From: Sphingobium sp. SYK-6
Lineage (GTDB): Bacteria; Pseudomonadota; Alphaproteobacteria; Sphingomonadales; Sphingomonadaceae
Assembly: GCF_000283515.1 (NCBI RefSeq)
Contig: NC_015976.1
Span: 1,922,001-1,986,000, forward strand
Reading direction: 5' to 3'
Length of the DNA: 64,000 bases
Shown: piece by piece, positions 24,061 through 33,555 of the stretch
Layout: the number at the start of each line of letters is the position of its first letter
Position numbering within the stretch: position 1 is the first letter of the stretch
The notes under the pieces: generated by a model
What the model was told of the DNA's origin: nothing
The model's input: the letters and a program-made list of their open reading frames with translations, nothing else
Database searches by the model: none
Program-made: the position numbers and the translations under genes

Positions 24061-25839
24061 GTGACGGAATTGCTGCTGAGCGAAGGTGTCATCCTGCTCA
24101 GCGTCGCTTTGGCCTTCGTCATCCTGTTCCGTCGTTTCGGGCTCGGCGCCACGCTCGGCTATCTGGTGGCCGGCGCGCTGGTGGGACCCTATGGGCTCGG
24201 CCTGGTGGGCGGGGGCGAAAGCAAGCTCGCCATCGCCGAGATCGGCATCGTGCTGCTGCTGTTCCTGGTCGGCCTGGAGCTCAATCCCGCGCGTCTCTGG
24301 CGGCTGAGACGAGATATCTTCGGGCTGGGCGTGCTGCAGGTGGTGACGTGCGGTGTCGTGCTGGTCGCGCTGATCTTCCTGACGACCGGCTTCACACTCG
24401 GCGCCGCGATTGCCCTCGGGCTGCCGCTCGCGCTCTCCTCGACCGCGCAGGTGTTGCCCAGTCTCAAGGAGAGCGGGCGGATCAACTCCCCGTTCGGCGA
24501 GAAGGCCTTCTCCATCCTGCTGCTGCAGGACCTGGCGATCGTGCCCATGATCACCATCATCGCCTCGCTTTCCCGGGCGCCGACCGATCCCGCCGCGCCC
24601 CCCAACTGGATGTTGGCGCTCTATACGCTGGGCGCGATCGTCGGCCTCGTCCTGGCCGGGCGCTTCCTGCTCCAGCCTCTGCTGCGTCTCGTCGGCCGTT
24701 TCGGGGAGCGGGAGCTGTTCGTCGCGGTCGGGCTGTTCGCGGTGCTGGCGTCCGCCTCGCTGATGCACGCCCTGCACCTCTCGCCGGCGCTCGGCGCCTT
24801 CATTGCGGGCGTGATGCTGGCGGACTCGCCCTATCGGCACGAGATCGAGTCGGACGTCGAACCGTTCCGCATGATCCTGCTCGGCCTGTTCTTCGTTGCG
24901 GTCGGCATGGTGCTGGACGTGGCGGTCATCCTCCGGGAACCGCTGTTCATCCTGGGCATGGCGCTCGCGCTGGTGGCCGTGAAAATCGGGCTCATCGCCG
25001 GGCTGGGCCGGCTGTTCGGCATGCCAAGCGGGCAGGCGCTGGCGCTCGGCCTGCTGCTGAGCCAGGGTGGCGAGTTCGGCTTCGTGCTGTTTGCCCATGC
25101 GCAGAACGCGCTGCTGATCGCGCCGGAAGCCGCGAGCATGTTCAGCGCGATCGTCACCGTCTCGATGATGACCACGCCGCTGCTGCTCATGCTTGCGCGC
25201 CGGCTCGAATTCTCGGCGAAGGACGACGAGACGGCGGCGCTCGACGGGCCGGACGGGCAGGTGCGCGGCGGGGCAATCATCATCGGCTATGGCCGTTTCG
25301 GCCAGACCGTGGCCCAGATGCTGATGGGCCAGGGCTGCAAGGTCACGCTCATCGACCGCAAGCCAGCCCAGATCGAGCAATCCCGCCAGTTCGACATCAA
25401 GGTCTATTATGGCGACGGCACCAGCATCGATCTTCTGCGGCGGGCTGGCGCGGAGGAGGCCAGCCTGCTGATCTTCGCGCTCGATGATCGCCGCCTGACG
25501 CCTGCCATGGTCCACGAAGCGATGGAGGCCTTTCCGCAGGCGGCCGTGCTGGTGCGCGCGCATGATCGCCAGCAGCTTCTCGACTTCGCCAGCCTCTCGC
25601 CCGCTGCCGTGGTCCGGGAAGTGTTCGAATCCGCCGTGACCATGGGCAGGTTCGCCCTCAAGGAGCTGGGCCTTTCGCCCGAGCAGATCGACGAGATCGA
25701 GCGGCAGTATCGCGACAATGACCTCAAGCGACTGGACGTGCAGCTCGCGTCGGGATTGCTGGCGACCAAGGATCTGCTTTACCGGCCCGGGCGGACCATG
25801 GTCCTGCCGCACAAGGCGACAGTGGGAGACGAGGCATGA
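24061..25839 (+). CDS. monovalent cation:proton antiporter-2 (KefB/KefC-like)
   Basis: A 592-aa CPA2 antiporter. About twelve membrane helices start at LLLSEGVILLSVALAFVILF, with the QDL motif (LLLQDLAIVPMI) and the ADSPYRHEIE ion-path region. The C-terminal regulator-of-K+-conductance (TrkA-N) domain begins GGAIIIGYGRFGQTVAQMLM and binds NAD(H). It should move K+ or Na+ against protons under ligand control. No ATG exists at the 5' end; GTG 24061 gives the standard N-terminus, and GTG 24034 (overlapping the upstream stop) is the alternative. Confidence 0.92.
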   Translation: MTELLLSEGVILLSVALAFVILFRRFGLGATLGYLVAGALVGPYGLGLVGGGESKLAIAEIGIVLLLFLVGLELNPARLWRLRRDIFGLGVLQVVTCGVVLVALIFLTTGFTLGAAIALGLPLALSSTAQVLPSLKESGRINSPFGEKAFSILLLQDLAIVPMITIIASLSRAPTDPAAPPNWMLALYTLGAIVGLVLAGRFLLQPLLRLVGRFGERELFVAVGLFAVLASASLMHALHLSPALGAFIAGVMLADSPYRHEIESDVEPFRMILLGLFFVAVGMVLDVAVILREPLFILGMALALVAVKIGLIAGLGRLFGMPSGQALALGLLLSQGGEFGFVLFAHAQNALLIAPEAASMFSAIVTVSMMTTPLLLMLARRLEFSAKDDETAALDGPDGQVRGGAIIIGYGRFGQTVAQMLMGQGCKVTLIDRKPAQIEQSRQFDIKVYYGDGTSIDLLRRAGAEEASLLIFALDDRRLTPAMVHEAMEAFPQAAVLVRAHDRQQLLDFASLSPAAVVREVFESAVTMGRFALKELGLSPEQIDEIERQYRDNDLKRLDVQLASGLLATKDLLYRPGRTMVLPHKATVGDEA

Positions 25840-26174
25840 TTGTGGTTCTTGCAGCGCTCAGCGCGGCCATTGCCATCGCGGCAGCAGCCTTTGGCGCGCA
25901 TGCTGCCGGCAGCGAGCAGGCGGCGGAATGGTTGCGCACGGGCGGCCTGTACCAGCTCGTCCATGCCGTGGCCGTTGTTGCGCTGGGGAGCCGGGCAGAC
26001 CTGCGCGCGCCTGCCGCGTTGCTGCTCGGCGGCAGCGTGCTGTTCGCTGTCACATTGTACGCCATGGCGCTTGGCGCGCCGCGCTGGTTCGGCGCGATCA
26101 CGCCCATCGGGGGCGTCATGATGATCCTGGGCTGGCTGTGGGCCGGCTGGCTTTTCGCGCGGCCGCGCCGCTGA
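25836..26174 (+). CDS. DUF423 membrane protein (YgdD-like)
   Basis: A 112-aa protein of the DUF423 family. Conserved FGAHA (AAAAFGAHAAGS), the LYQLVHAVAVVAL segment and the APRWFGAITPIGGVMMILGW end are diagnostic. Four hydrophobic helices suggest an inner membrane protein. Function unknown in all species. It overlaps the antiporter gene by 4 bp, so the two are translationally coupled. It ends 1 bp before the convergent aroB stop. Confidence 0.92.
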   Translation: MIVVLAALSAAIAIAAAAFGAHAAGSEQAAEWLRTGGLYQLVHAVAVVALGSRADLRAPAALLLGGSVLFAVTLYAMALGAPRWFGAITPIGGVMMILGWLWAGWLFARPRR

Positions 26175-26175
26175 G

Positions 26176-27276
26176 TCAGCGGCTCTCGTCGAGAAAGGCG
26201 GAGACGTCCGCGAGATCGACATCCTTCGCCAGCCAGGTCTGACCGATGCCGCGCGCGAGCAGGAAGGGCAGGGTGCCTGCGCTCATCTTCTTGTCATGAA
26301 GCATATGCGCGACGAGCGTGGCGCCGGAGGCATCGATGCTGGCATCGGCAAGCGAGGCGGGCAGGCCCATGGCGCGCAGATGATCCCTGACGCGCGCGGC
26401 ATCCTCGGGCGGGCACTCGCCCCGCCGCGCCGAATAGGCAAAGGCAAGGGCCATGCCGGCCGCGACGCCTTCCCCATGGAGCAGCCTGTCGGAAAAGCCG
26501 GTCTCGGCTTCCAGCGCATGGCCGAAGGTATGCCCGAGATTGAGGAGAGCGCGTCGGCCAGTGGTTTCGCGCTCGTCTTCCGCGACGATAGCGGCCTTGG
26601 CGGCGACGCTCTTGGCGATGGCATGGCTGCGCGCATCCGGATCGCCCGCCAGCAGGGCAGCGCCATTGGCCTCGCACCAGGCGAAAAAGTCGGCATCGTC
26701 AATCAGGCCATATTTCACCACTTCGGCATAGCCTGCCGCGACGTCGCGCCGCCCGAGCGTATCCAGCGTGGCCGGATCGATCAGCACCAGCGAGGGCTGG
26801 TGGAACGCGCCGATCAGGTTCTTGCCCGCGCGGCTGTTAATCGCGGTCTTGCCGCCCACGGAACTGTCGACCTGAGCGAGCAGCGTCGTCGGGATCTGGA
26901 TGAAGTGGCAGCCGCGCTTCAGAATCGCCGCCGCGAAGCCGACGAGATCGCCGATCACACCGCCGCCAAAGGCCAGGACATGGTCCGCCCGCTCGATCCC
27001 GTGCGCGATCATCCGGTCCGTCAGGCTTTCCAGATGCCTCCAGTCCTTGGTGGCTTCGCCGGCCGGCAGCGTCACCAGCTCGGCGCGCAGCCCGGCGCTT
27101 TCCAGCGCGGCGGCAAGGCGGGGCCATTGCGCGGCAGCGACATTCGTGTCGGTGACGACGAGGAACGGGCGGCCCGTGGCATAAGGCGCCAGGGCCTCGC
27201 CGGCGCGATCCAGCAGGCCGCTCTCTATGCGCACATCATAGCTGCGCGCGCCGAGGGAAACGGGAACGATGCTCAT
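26176..27276 (-). CDS. aroB: 3-dehydroquinate synthase
   Basis: A 366-aa NAD-dependent enzyme of the shikimate pathway (DAHP to 3-dehydroquinate). The NAD site is LAFGGGVIGDLVGFAAAILKRG. Then QIPTTLLAQVDSSVGGKTAI and the zinc ligands in AGYAEVVKYGLIDDADFF, RRALLNLGHTFGHALE and HGEGVAAGM are all present. The start overlaps the aroK stop by 4 bp (ATGA), a classic aroK-aroB operon. Confidence 0.97.
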   Translation of the reverse strand: MSIVPVSLGARSYDVRIESGLLDRAGEALAPYATGRPFLVVTDTNVAAAQWPRLAAALESAGLRAELVTLPAGEATKDWRHLESLTDRMIAHGIERADHVLAFGGGVIGDLVGFAAAILKRGCHFIQIPTTLLAQVDSSVGGKTAINSRAGKNLIGAFHQPSLVLIDPATLDTLGRRDVAAGYAEVVKYGLIDDADFFAWCEANGAALLAGDPDARSHAIAKSVAAKAAIVAEDERETTGRRALLNLGHTFGHALEAETGFSDRLLHGEGVAAGMALAFAYSARRGECPPEDAARVRDHLRAMGLPASLADASIDASGATLVAHMLHDKKMSAGTLPFLLARGIGQTWLAKDVDLADVSAFLDESR

Positions 27277-27812
27277 TGGCCGATCGCCTTCATGATCTTG
27301 TCTATGGTCGCGTCATGCGGCGAATCCGAGCTCATCACGCGGATCGGCGCCTGGGAATAGAAGGGGCGCCGCTCATCCGCCAGCTGGGTGAGCACTTCGC
27401 GGGCGTTGCGGTTCCGGAGCAGCGGCCGGCCATCGCGGCGAGAGACGCGCTCGACCAGAATGTCGATATTGGCATCGAGCCAGATCGCGACGGCCTTTTC
27501 CAGGATGAGCCTGCGCGTGTCCTCGTTGACGAACGCGCCGCCCCCGGTCGCGATCACCTTGGGCGTGCCATCGATCAGCCGCGCGATCACGCGCCGCTCG
27601 CCGTCGCGGAACTGCGCTTCGCCGAAGGTGTCGAAGATTTCCTGGATGCTCATTCCGGCGGCGCGTTCGATTTCATCGTCCGCATCGACGAAGGGCAGCC
27701 CAAGGCGCGCGGCCAGCCGACGGCCGATGGTCGACTTGCCCACGCCCATCAGTCCTACGAGGACGAGAGAGGTCTGCGGCCGCCGATCCTCATATTTATC
27801 GTTTCGCACCAT
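27273..27812 (-). CDS. aroK: shikimate kinase
   Basis: A 179-aa kinase that phosphorylates shikimate at O3. Walker A is LVLVGLMGVGKSTIGRRLAA (residues ~20-27). Shikimate-binding residues are in FVDADDEIERAAG and VIATGGGAFVNEDTR, with a DGRPLLRNRNA lid. I chose ATG 27812; the frame extends upstream to 27950 with a Cys/Arg-rich leader unlike the family. It is first in the operon with aroB. Confidence 0.96.
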   Translation of the reverse strand: MVRNDKYEDRRPQTSLVLVGLMGVGKSTIGRRLAARLGLPFVDADDEIERAAGMSIQEIFDTFGEAQFRDGERRVIARLIDGTPKVIATGGGAFVNEDTRRLILEKAVAIWLDANIDILVERVSRRDGRPLLRNRNAREVLTQLADERRPFYSQAPIRVMSSDSPHDATIDKIMKAIGQ

Positions 27813-27908
27813 GATTTGCGCGGCTATACAGCGGCACACGCCTGAGGCAACGGCGATCATCTGCCGTCTCGAGAACCTGAAATTTCGGCAAGGCCACGCA
27901 ATTCCATC

Positions 27909-28082
27909 ATGAAACTCAGCCGCCGCGACCCCTACCGCCCTCGCAGACATCCTCTGTCCCTTCTCGTCTGGATTCCGCCCATCCTGCTGATCCTCCTCCT
28001 CGCCCTGTCCTGGTGGAAAGGCGGGGAGCAGCCGGTCAGCGAGATCGAGATCCCCGTTTCCGCCGAAAATCTGGCAGGATAG
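27909..28082 (+). CDS. 57-aa single-pass membrane peptide
   Basis: A short frame that I translated by hand: MKLSRRDPYRPRRHPLSLLV, then WIPPILLILLLALSWWKGGE, then QPVSEIEIPVSAENLAG. The basic N-terminus, a single hydrophobic helix (~17-35) ending in Trp-Trp, and an acidic C-terminus give a type II topology (N-in). It is 8 bp upstream of the 611-aa secreted-protein gene and is likely cotranscribed. No known function. Confidence 0.7.
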   Translation: MKLSRRDPYRPRRHPLSLLVWIPPILLILLLALSWWKGGEQPVSEIEIPVSAENLAG

Positions 28083-28090
28083 GCCGCCGG

Positions 28091-29926
28091 ATGCGGTTCA
28101 ACCGGCCCCTGCTCCTTGCTGGCCTGAGCGCGCTTGCGCTCGCTCTTCCCGTGCTGGCGCAGAGCGGCCCGGAATCGCTGTTGCCGGAGGGATTCGGAGA
28201 ACCTGCGCCGACGCCCTCGGCGCCCCCGGCTCGCAACCAGCCTGCACCACCACCGTCGACTCCCTCGACGAGCACGCCGACTCCCTTGCTGTCCGCCACG
28301 AGTGCGATCGATCAGGCCGCGAACGCGATGCAGGCGCCGGACAATGCGGCCCAGAATGCCGCGCAGGCCGACGAGATCGCGGAGAAATACGACCTGCCGC
28401 CGACGGCCCGGCGCTCGCTCGATGTCATCGGGCCGCTCACGCCCGAGCTTGGCGGACTGGACCGCGCGGCATTCGGCCAGACGCATGGACAGGCTCTCGC
28501 AAGCATCATGCGCGCCACCCGCGCGCCGTTCATGTCGCGATGGGCCAGCATCCTGCTTCGCCGCGCCCTGATCTCCCAGATCGACACGCCGGGCGACATC
28601 AACGGAGCCGACTGGGTAGCCGAGCGGGCCTGGCTGCTGCTGCGCATGGGCGAGGCGGACAATGCCCGCCTGCTCGTCCAAGGCGTCGATTCGGACCAGT
28701 ATACGCGGCGGCTTTATTCCGTGGCGATGCAGACCCAGCTGGCCACGGCCGATCCCGCCGGTTTCTGCCCGCTGCTGCCCCGCGCCCGCGATTTCAGCGA
28801 CGAGCCCGGCTGGTTCATGGCGCAAGCGATCTGCGCATCCTTTTCGGCCGACCAAGGCTCGGCAAGCGCGCTGCTCAACCAGGCATCCCGGCGTGGCATT
28901 GCGCGTGGCATCGATTACCGGCTCGCCGAGAAGGTGGTCGGCGCGGGCCCCAACAGCCGACGCTCGGTGCGAATCGAGTGGGATGGTGTTGATCGCCTCA
29001 CCACCTGGCGCTTCGGGCTCGCGACGGCGACGAATGTCGAGATCCCCGCCGCGCTCTATGCCACCGTTGGGCCGCAGGTCCGCGCGTGGGAAGCCCGCGC
29101 GCCCGGGCTCACGCCCGCGCAGCGCCTGCCGGGCACGGCCGTGGCGACACGGCTGGGCGTATTCTCAGGCAGGACCACGCTCGGATTTCATGCGGCGCTC
29201 GCCGAGGATGACGATGGCAGCGAGAGCGCCGAGCTTCTGCGCAACGCCTATGGCGCGAATTCCATCCGCGGGCGGATCGACGCGATGCGGGAATTCTGGC
29301 GCTTACAGCCGGCCGACCGCTGGCCAGCGGGGCCCGGCGAGGTTCATTTCGGCGCACTGCCCGTGATCGCACGCGCTGCCGCCGCATTGCCGCCGACGGC
29401 CGGTGCAGGCGAGGATACACCCTGGCTTGTCGCCGCGATGCTGTCCGGCGGCTATGACCGGAACGCCGCGCGCTGGGCCGCCGCGCTCGGCCGGCTGGAA
29501 GGCCATGCACGCGAGCGGACCTGGGCGCTTCTCGCCACCGGCCTGCCGGCACCGGCCTTCGACATGTCCGCGGGCCGCATCGAGTCCTTCGTCTCGGCCA
29601 CGAGCGGCGAGGGAGAATTGCTGGGTGGCAGCCTCGTTGCCGCGCTCGCCGGGCTGGACCGGCTGCCGGTCGATGCCCGCGACCGCCTGTTGCAGGGCGC
29701 CGGCATCGATCCCGTTCCCCGGCGGCGCTGGAGCCGTTCGATCATGGCATCGGCGCAGCGCGGGGAACGCGGAACCGTGGCGCTTCTGGCCGCTGTCGGC
29801 ATGCAGGGGCAGAACTGGCAGGCCATGACGCCCCAGCAGCTCTATTTCATCATCGCGGCGCTCCGTCAGGTGGGACTGGATCCCTATGCCCGCATGATTG
29901 CCGCCGAGGCGATGGCGCGGCTCTGA
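28091..29926 (+). CDS. secreted/periplasmic protein of unknown function (611 aa)
   Basis: It has a clear signal peptide (MRFNRPLLLAGLSALALALP, cleavage near VLA-Q), then a Pro/Ser/Thr-rich linker (residues ~30-65). The rest is an Ala/Leu/Arg-rich helical repeat-like domain, with segments such as WVAERAWLLLRMGEADNARL and AAMLSGGYDRNAARWAAAL that suggest TPR- or SEL1-like hairpins. I recognise no family. Its stop overlaps the xerD start by one base (TGATG), so it is in an operon with xerD and the 57-aa gene. Confidence 0.8.
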   Translation: MRFNRPLLLAGLSALALALPVLAQSGPESLLPEGFGEPAPTPSAPPARNQPAPPPSTPSTSTPTPLLSATSAIDQAANAMQAPDNAAQNAAQADEIAEKYDLPPTARRSLDVIGPLTPELGGLDRAAFGQTHGQALASIMRATRAPFMSRWASILLRRALISQIDTPGDINGADWVAERAWLLLRMGEADNARLLVQGVDSDQYTRRLYSVAMQTQLATADPAGFCPLLPRARDFSDEPGWFMAQAICASFSADQGSASALLNQASRRGIARGIDYRLAEKVVGAGPNSRRSVRIEWDGVDRLTTWRFGLATATNVEIPAALYATVGPQVRAWEARAPGLTPAQRLPGTAVATRLGVFSGRTTLGFHAALAEDDDGSESAELLRNAYGANSIRGRIDAMREFWRLQPADRWPAGPGEVHFGALPVIARAAAALPPTAGAGEDTPWLVAAMLSGGYDRNAARWAAALGRLEGHARERTWALLATGLPAPAFDMSAGRIESFVSATSGEGELLGGSLVAALAGLDRLPVDARDRLLQGAGIDPVPRRRWSRSIMASAQRGERGTVALLAAVGMQGQNWQAMTPQQLYFIIAALRQVGLDPYARMIAAEAMARL

Positions 29927-30855
29927 TGGCTGAGGGTGAGGACGCGGATCGTCCCATTGCTCCCCGCGACAGGACGATGATCGACCGCTACCTCGCCATG
30001 CTGGCGGCGGAACGCGGCGCAGCGCGCAATACGCTGCTCGCCTATCGCAACGATCTGGAGGATGCCGCAGCGCGCCTCGGCCATCTGGCGACCGCGGATG
30101 ACGCGGCACTGGCGACGCTGGGGGAGGACTGGGCGGACCTCGCGCCCTCCAGCCTCGCGCGAAAATCCTCGGCGCTGCGGGGTTTCTTCGCTTTTCTCGA
30201 GACGGAAGGGGAGCGGACCGACAATCCATCGGGCGGCCTCCCGCGGCCGTCCGTCCGCCGCGCCTTGCCGCGCGTGCTGGGCCATGGCGATGTCGACGCG
30301 ATCTTTGCCGCCATTGCCGAGCGCCTCGCGCACACCCCGGTTAATCCGCTCGACCTGCGCCTCGCTGCCCTGATCGAGCTGCTGTACGGATCGGGCCTAC
30401 GCGCCACCGAACTGGTCTCGCTGCCCGCCCGGGCGCTTGCGGTCGACCGGCCGTTCCTGATTCTCCGCGGCAAGGGGGGGCGCGAGCGGCTCGTCCCGAT
30501 ATCCGACCGCGCGCGCGCCGCGATCGCCGACTGGCGGCCGCACCTGCCGGAAAACAGCGCCTGGCTCTTCCCCTCCGGCAAAGGGCATCTCAGCCGCGTT
30601 CGCCTGTTCCAGATCGTCCGCGCGCTGGCGGCCGAAGCGGGCATCAATCCCGCCCGGGTCAGCCCCCACGTCCTGCGCCACGCCTTCGCGACGCACCTGC
30701 TCGAAGGCGGTGCGGACCTGCGCGCGCTGCAGGCGATGCTGGGCCATGCCGACATCGCAACCACGCAGATCTACACTCATGTCGATGCCGGCCGGCTTGT
30801 CGCTCTCGTCAATGCCCGTCATCCGCTCGTTGACCTCAGGCGGCCCGGAGTATAG
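29926..30855 (+). CDS. xerD: site-specific tyrosine recombinase XerD
   Basis: A 309-aa recombinase that, with XerC, resolves chromosome dimers at dif. Catalytic residues are Arg159 (GSGLRATELVSL), Lys183 (LRGKGGRERLVPI), His248 and Arg251 (SPHVLRHAFATHLLEGG), His274 (MLGHADIATT) and Tyr283 (QIYTHVD). The length and the absence of an arm-binding domain distinguish it from the island integrase at 4152-5435. It starts one base into the upstream stop and is followed 10 bp later by accA. Confidence 0.95.
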   Translation: MAEGEDADRPIAPRDRTMIDRYLAMLAAERGAARNTLLAYRNDLEDAAARLGHLATADDAALATLGEDWADLAPSSLARKSSALRGFFAFLETEGERTDNPSGGLPRPSVRRALPRVLGHGDVDAIFAAIAERLAHTPVNPLDLRLAALIELLYGSGLRATELVSLPARALAVDRPFLILRGKGGRERLVPISDRARAAIADWRPHLPENSAWLFPSGKGHLSRVRLFQIVRALAAEAGINPARVSPHVLRHAFATHLLEGGADLRALQAMLGHADIATTQIYTHVDAGRLVALVNARHPLVDLRRPGV

Positions 30856-30865
30856 CGCGCTGCCG

Positions 30866-31810
30866 ATGATCAGTTATCTCGACTTTGAGAAGCCGGTCGC
30901 GGCCCTGCAGGCGCGCATCGACGAATTGCGCGAAACAGCCGACAGTGGCGCGATCGACATCGATGCGGAAATCGAAAAGCTCCAGCAGCGCTCGACCACG
31001 ATGCTGGCGGATCTTTATGCCAAGCTCACGCCCTGGCAGAAGACGCAAGTCGCCCGCCACGCGGCGCGCCCACATTTCCGCGATTTCACAGCCATGATGT
31101 GCAGCGATTTCATGCCGCTCGCCGGAGACCGCGCCTTTGCGGACGACAAGGCGATCCAGGGCGGATTCGCGACCATCGCCGGCCGCAAGGTCATGCTCAT
31201 TGGCCACGAGAAGGGCAATGACACGGCCTCGCGCGTGAAGCACAATTTCGGCATGGGCATGCCGGAAGGCTACCGCAAGGCGATCCGCCTCATGGAACTG
31301 GCCGACCGCTTCGGCTTGCCGGTGGTCACGCTGGTCGATACGTCAGGCGCTTTTCCCGGCGTCCAGGCGGAGGAGCGCGGGCAGGCCGAGGCCATCGCCC
31401 GCGCGACGGAAGCCTGTCTCGCGCTCGGCGTGCCGATGGTCGCCGCGATCGTGGGAGAAGGCGGATCGGGCGGCGCCGTCGCCCTGGCCTCCGCCAACCG
31501 GGTGCTGATGTTCGAGCATGCCATCTACTCCGTGATCTCGCCGGAAGGATGCGCGTCCATTCTCTGGCGCACGGCGGACAAGGCCGCGGATGCGGCGCAG
31601 GCGATGCAGGTCACCGCGCAGCACCTCGCCACGCTCGGCGTGATCGACCGCATCGTGCCCGAGCCGGTCGGCGGCGCGCATCGCATGCCGGCTGCCGCCA
31701 TCGAGACGCTGCAGAAGGCGATCGTCGAGGAATTGCGGACGCTCGATGGCCTTGGGGCCGATCAGCTTCGTCGCCAGCGGGCAGACAAGTTCCTCGCCAT
31801 GGGCGGTTGA
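30866..31810 (+). CDS. accA: acetyl-CoA carboxylase carboxyltransferase subunit alpha
   Basis: A 314-aa subunit that, with AccD, transfers CO2 from biotin to acetyl-CoA in fatty-acid synthesis. The N-terminal helix (LDFEKPVAALQARIDELRET), DKAIQGGFATIAGRKVMLIG, NFGMGMPEGYRKAIRLME, TLVDTSGAFPGVQAEERGQ and VGEGGSGGAVALA are family signatures. I chose ATG 30866; the frame extends upstream into xerD sequence. Length matches the family (~315). Confidence 0.97.
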   Translation: MISYLDFEKPVAALQARIDELRETADSGAIDIDAEIEKLQQRSTTMLADLYAKLTPWQKTQVARHAARPHFRDFTAMMCSDFMPLAGDRAFADDKAIQGGFATIAGRKVMLIGHEKGNDTASRVKHNFGMGMPEGYRKAIRLMELADRFGLPVVTLVDTSGAFPGVQAEERGQAEAIARATEACLALGVPMVAAIVGEGGSGGAVALASANRVLMFEHAIYSVISPEGCASILWRTADKAADAAQAMQVTAQHLATLGVIDRIVPEPVGGAHRMPAAAIETLQKAIVEELRTLDGLGADQLRRQRADKFLAMGG

Positions 31811-31959
31811 GCGACAGCGGAAACGGCCCGTCCGGGGCAACCCGGCTTCCATCCGGAACAAGGCAGGCGGAACCGCGTGGACCGCTTTGCATTCCATGGA
31901 AGCCGGACTAATCCACGGAAGGCAGACTGATCTTGCACAAACGGGACGAGGGGAGGCTC

Positions 31960-33438
31960 ATGGGTCGCAGGTTTCTCACGCTTTGGCTCGGCGGCGCGCT
32001 GGTGGCCGGTTGCGCGGCCACAGGGACCGGCACTGCCCAGCGCCAGATCCAGACCGCCACCTCGATGAGCCAGAACGAGAAGGCTCAGGGCGCCAAGGCG
32101 CATCCGGAGCTTCTAGCCGAATTCGGCGGCCTCTACACCGGACCGCAGGCCGCTTATGTGACCAGCGTCGGCAAGCGGATCGCCGTCCAGTCGAGCCTTT
32201 CCAGCCAGCAGAATGATTTCACCATCAGCCTGCTCAACTCGCGGGTGAACAACGCCTTCGCGATCCCCGGCGGCTATGTCTATGTGACGCGGCAACTCAT
32301 GGCGCTCATGAATGACGAAGCGGAGCTGGCGGGCGTATTGGGGCATGAAGTCGGCCATGTGGCCGCGCAGCACAGCCAGAGGCGCCAGAGCGCGGCGGCG
32401 CGCAACTCGATCCTGGGTATGCTCGGGCAGGTCCTGGTGGGCGCTGTTGCCGGCGACTCCGGGCTCGGCCAGCTCCTGCAGCGCGGCATTGGCACGGGGG
32501 CGCAGTTGCTCACGCTCAAATTCTCCCGCTCGCAGGAATATGAAGCGGACGATCTGGGCATTCGCTATCTGGCAAGCGCGGGCTATGATCCCAAGGCGCT
32601 CTCCTCGATGCTGGCCTCGCTCGCCGCGCAGAACACGCTCGACGGGCAGATCGGCGGGCAGGGGAGCACCGTGCCGGAATGGGCCAGCACGCACCCGGAC
32701 CCTGCTTCGCGCGTCCGCCGGGCGCTCACCAATGCCCAGGCCACGCGATCCACGAGCAGCTTGCGCAATGCGGACACGTTCCTCCAGAATCTCGACGGCA
32801 TGCTCTATGACGACGATCCGAAGGAAGGCATCGTCTCTGGGCGGGAGTTCATCCACCCCGCATTCAAGCTCAAGTTCACGGCACCGAGCGGCTTCACCAT
32901 CCAGAACGGCACCAATGCCGTCTCCATCGTGGGCCAGTCGGGCCAGGCGCAATTCACCGGCACATCGTTCAGCGGCGATCTCGATGCCTATGTCCAGAAT
33001 GTGTTCGGGCAGCTGGCGGGGCAGGGTCAACGCCCCTCGATCGCGGTGAGACGCACGACCATCAACGGATTGCAGACCGCATCCGGCGCAGCGAGCATGA
33101 CGAATTCGCAAGGATCCCGGCTCGATGTCACCGTCGTCGCCTATCAGTTCGGACCATCGACAGCCTATCATTTCGTGGTGGTGACGCCGGCGGGGCAGGG
33201 GCTCGGCAACCTGTCCCCACTGGTCAATTCCGTGGCGCGCCTCAGCGACACGGAAGCAGGCGCAGTGAAGCCACGCCGGGTGCGTCTGGTGACCGTGCGG
33301 GCGGGCGATACCGCGCAGAGCATCGCCAGCCGCATGACTTATAGCGATCATAAGCTGGAACGGTTTCTGGTGCTCAACGCACTGCAGGCTAACAGCCGGC
33401 TCGAGCCCGGGCGGCGCGTGAAGATCATCACCAATTAG
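31960..33438 (+). CDS. M48 family zinc metalloprotease lipoprotein with C-terminal LysM-like domain
   Basis: A 492-aa protein. The signal peptide has a lipobox (LVAGC, Cys18), so it is probably a lipoprotein on the periplasmic side. The zinc site is HEVGH (residues 129-133) in AGVLGHEVGHVAAQHSQR, with the third ligand Glu in SRSQEYEADDLGIRYLASAG. This matches BepA-like M48B peptidases that act in outer-membrane protein quality control. The last ~50 residues (VRAGDTAQSIASRMTYSDHK) look like a LysM-type peptidoglycan-binding end. The start at ATG 31960 has GAGGGGAGG just upstream; an upstream TTG at 31933 is less likely. Confidence 0.9.
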   Translation: MGRRFLTLWLGGALVAGCAATGTGTAQRQIQTATSMSQNEKAQGAKAHPELLAEFGGLYTGPQAAYVTSVGKRIAVQSSLSSQQNDFTISLLNSRVNNAFAIPGGYVYVTRQLMALMNDEAELAGVLGHEVGHVAAQHSQRRQSAAARNSILGMLGQVLVGAVAGDSGLGQLLQRGIGTGAQLLTLKFSRSQEYEADDLGIRYLASAGYDPKALSSMLASLAAQNTLDGQIGGQGSTVPEWASTHPDPASRVRRALTNAQATRSTSSLRNADTFLQNLDGMLYDDDPKEGIVSGREFIHPAFKLKFTAPSGFTIQNGTNAVSIVGQSGQAQFTGTSFSGDLDAYVQNVFGQLAGQGQRPSIAVRRTTINGLQTASGAASMTNSQGSRLDVTVVAYQFGPSTAYHFVVVTPAGQGLGNLSPLVNSVARLSDTEAGAVKPRRVRLVTVRAGDTAQSIASRMTYSDHKLERFLVLNALQANSRLEPGRRVKIITN

Positions 33439-33485
33439 GAGATGGACGTGCCGTAGCGGCGCGCCGCGCCCCTGAACGCAAAGAA

Positions 33486-33510
33486 GGCGGCGGCACATGG
33501 CGCCGCCGCC
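33486..33510. terminator. bidirectional hairpin between M48 gene and pilin gene
   Basis: GGCGGCGGC (33486-33494) and GCCGCCGCC (33502-33510) form a 9-bp stem. On the plus strand TCTTG follows. It lies between the convergent 3' ends of the M48 protease and the first Flp pilin and could serve both. Confidence 0.65.
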
Positions 33511-33555
33511 TCTTGCCTGTCGAGAAGGAGTCGTCGAAACTCCCCGACGGAAAGA

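Noticed and set aside
23386..25812. Minus-strand 808-codon frame opposite the antiporter
   Set aside because: It is extremely His/Arg/Gln/Glu-rich without motifs and antisense to cvpA, the scaffold-like gene and a multi-helix antiporter.
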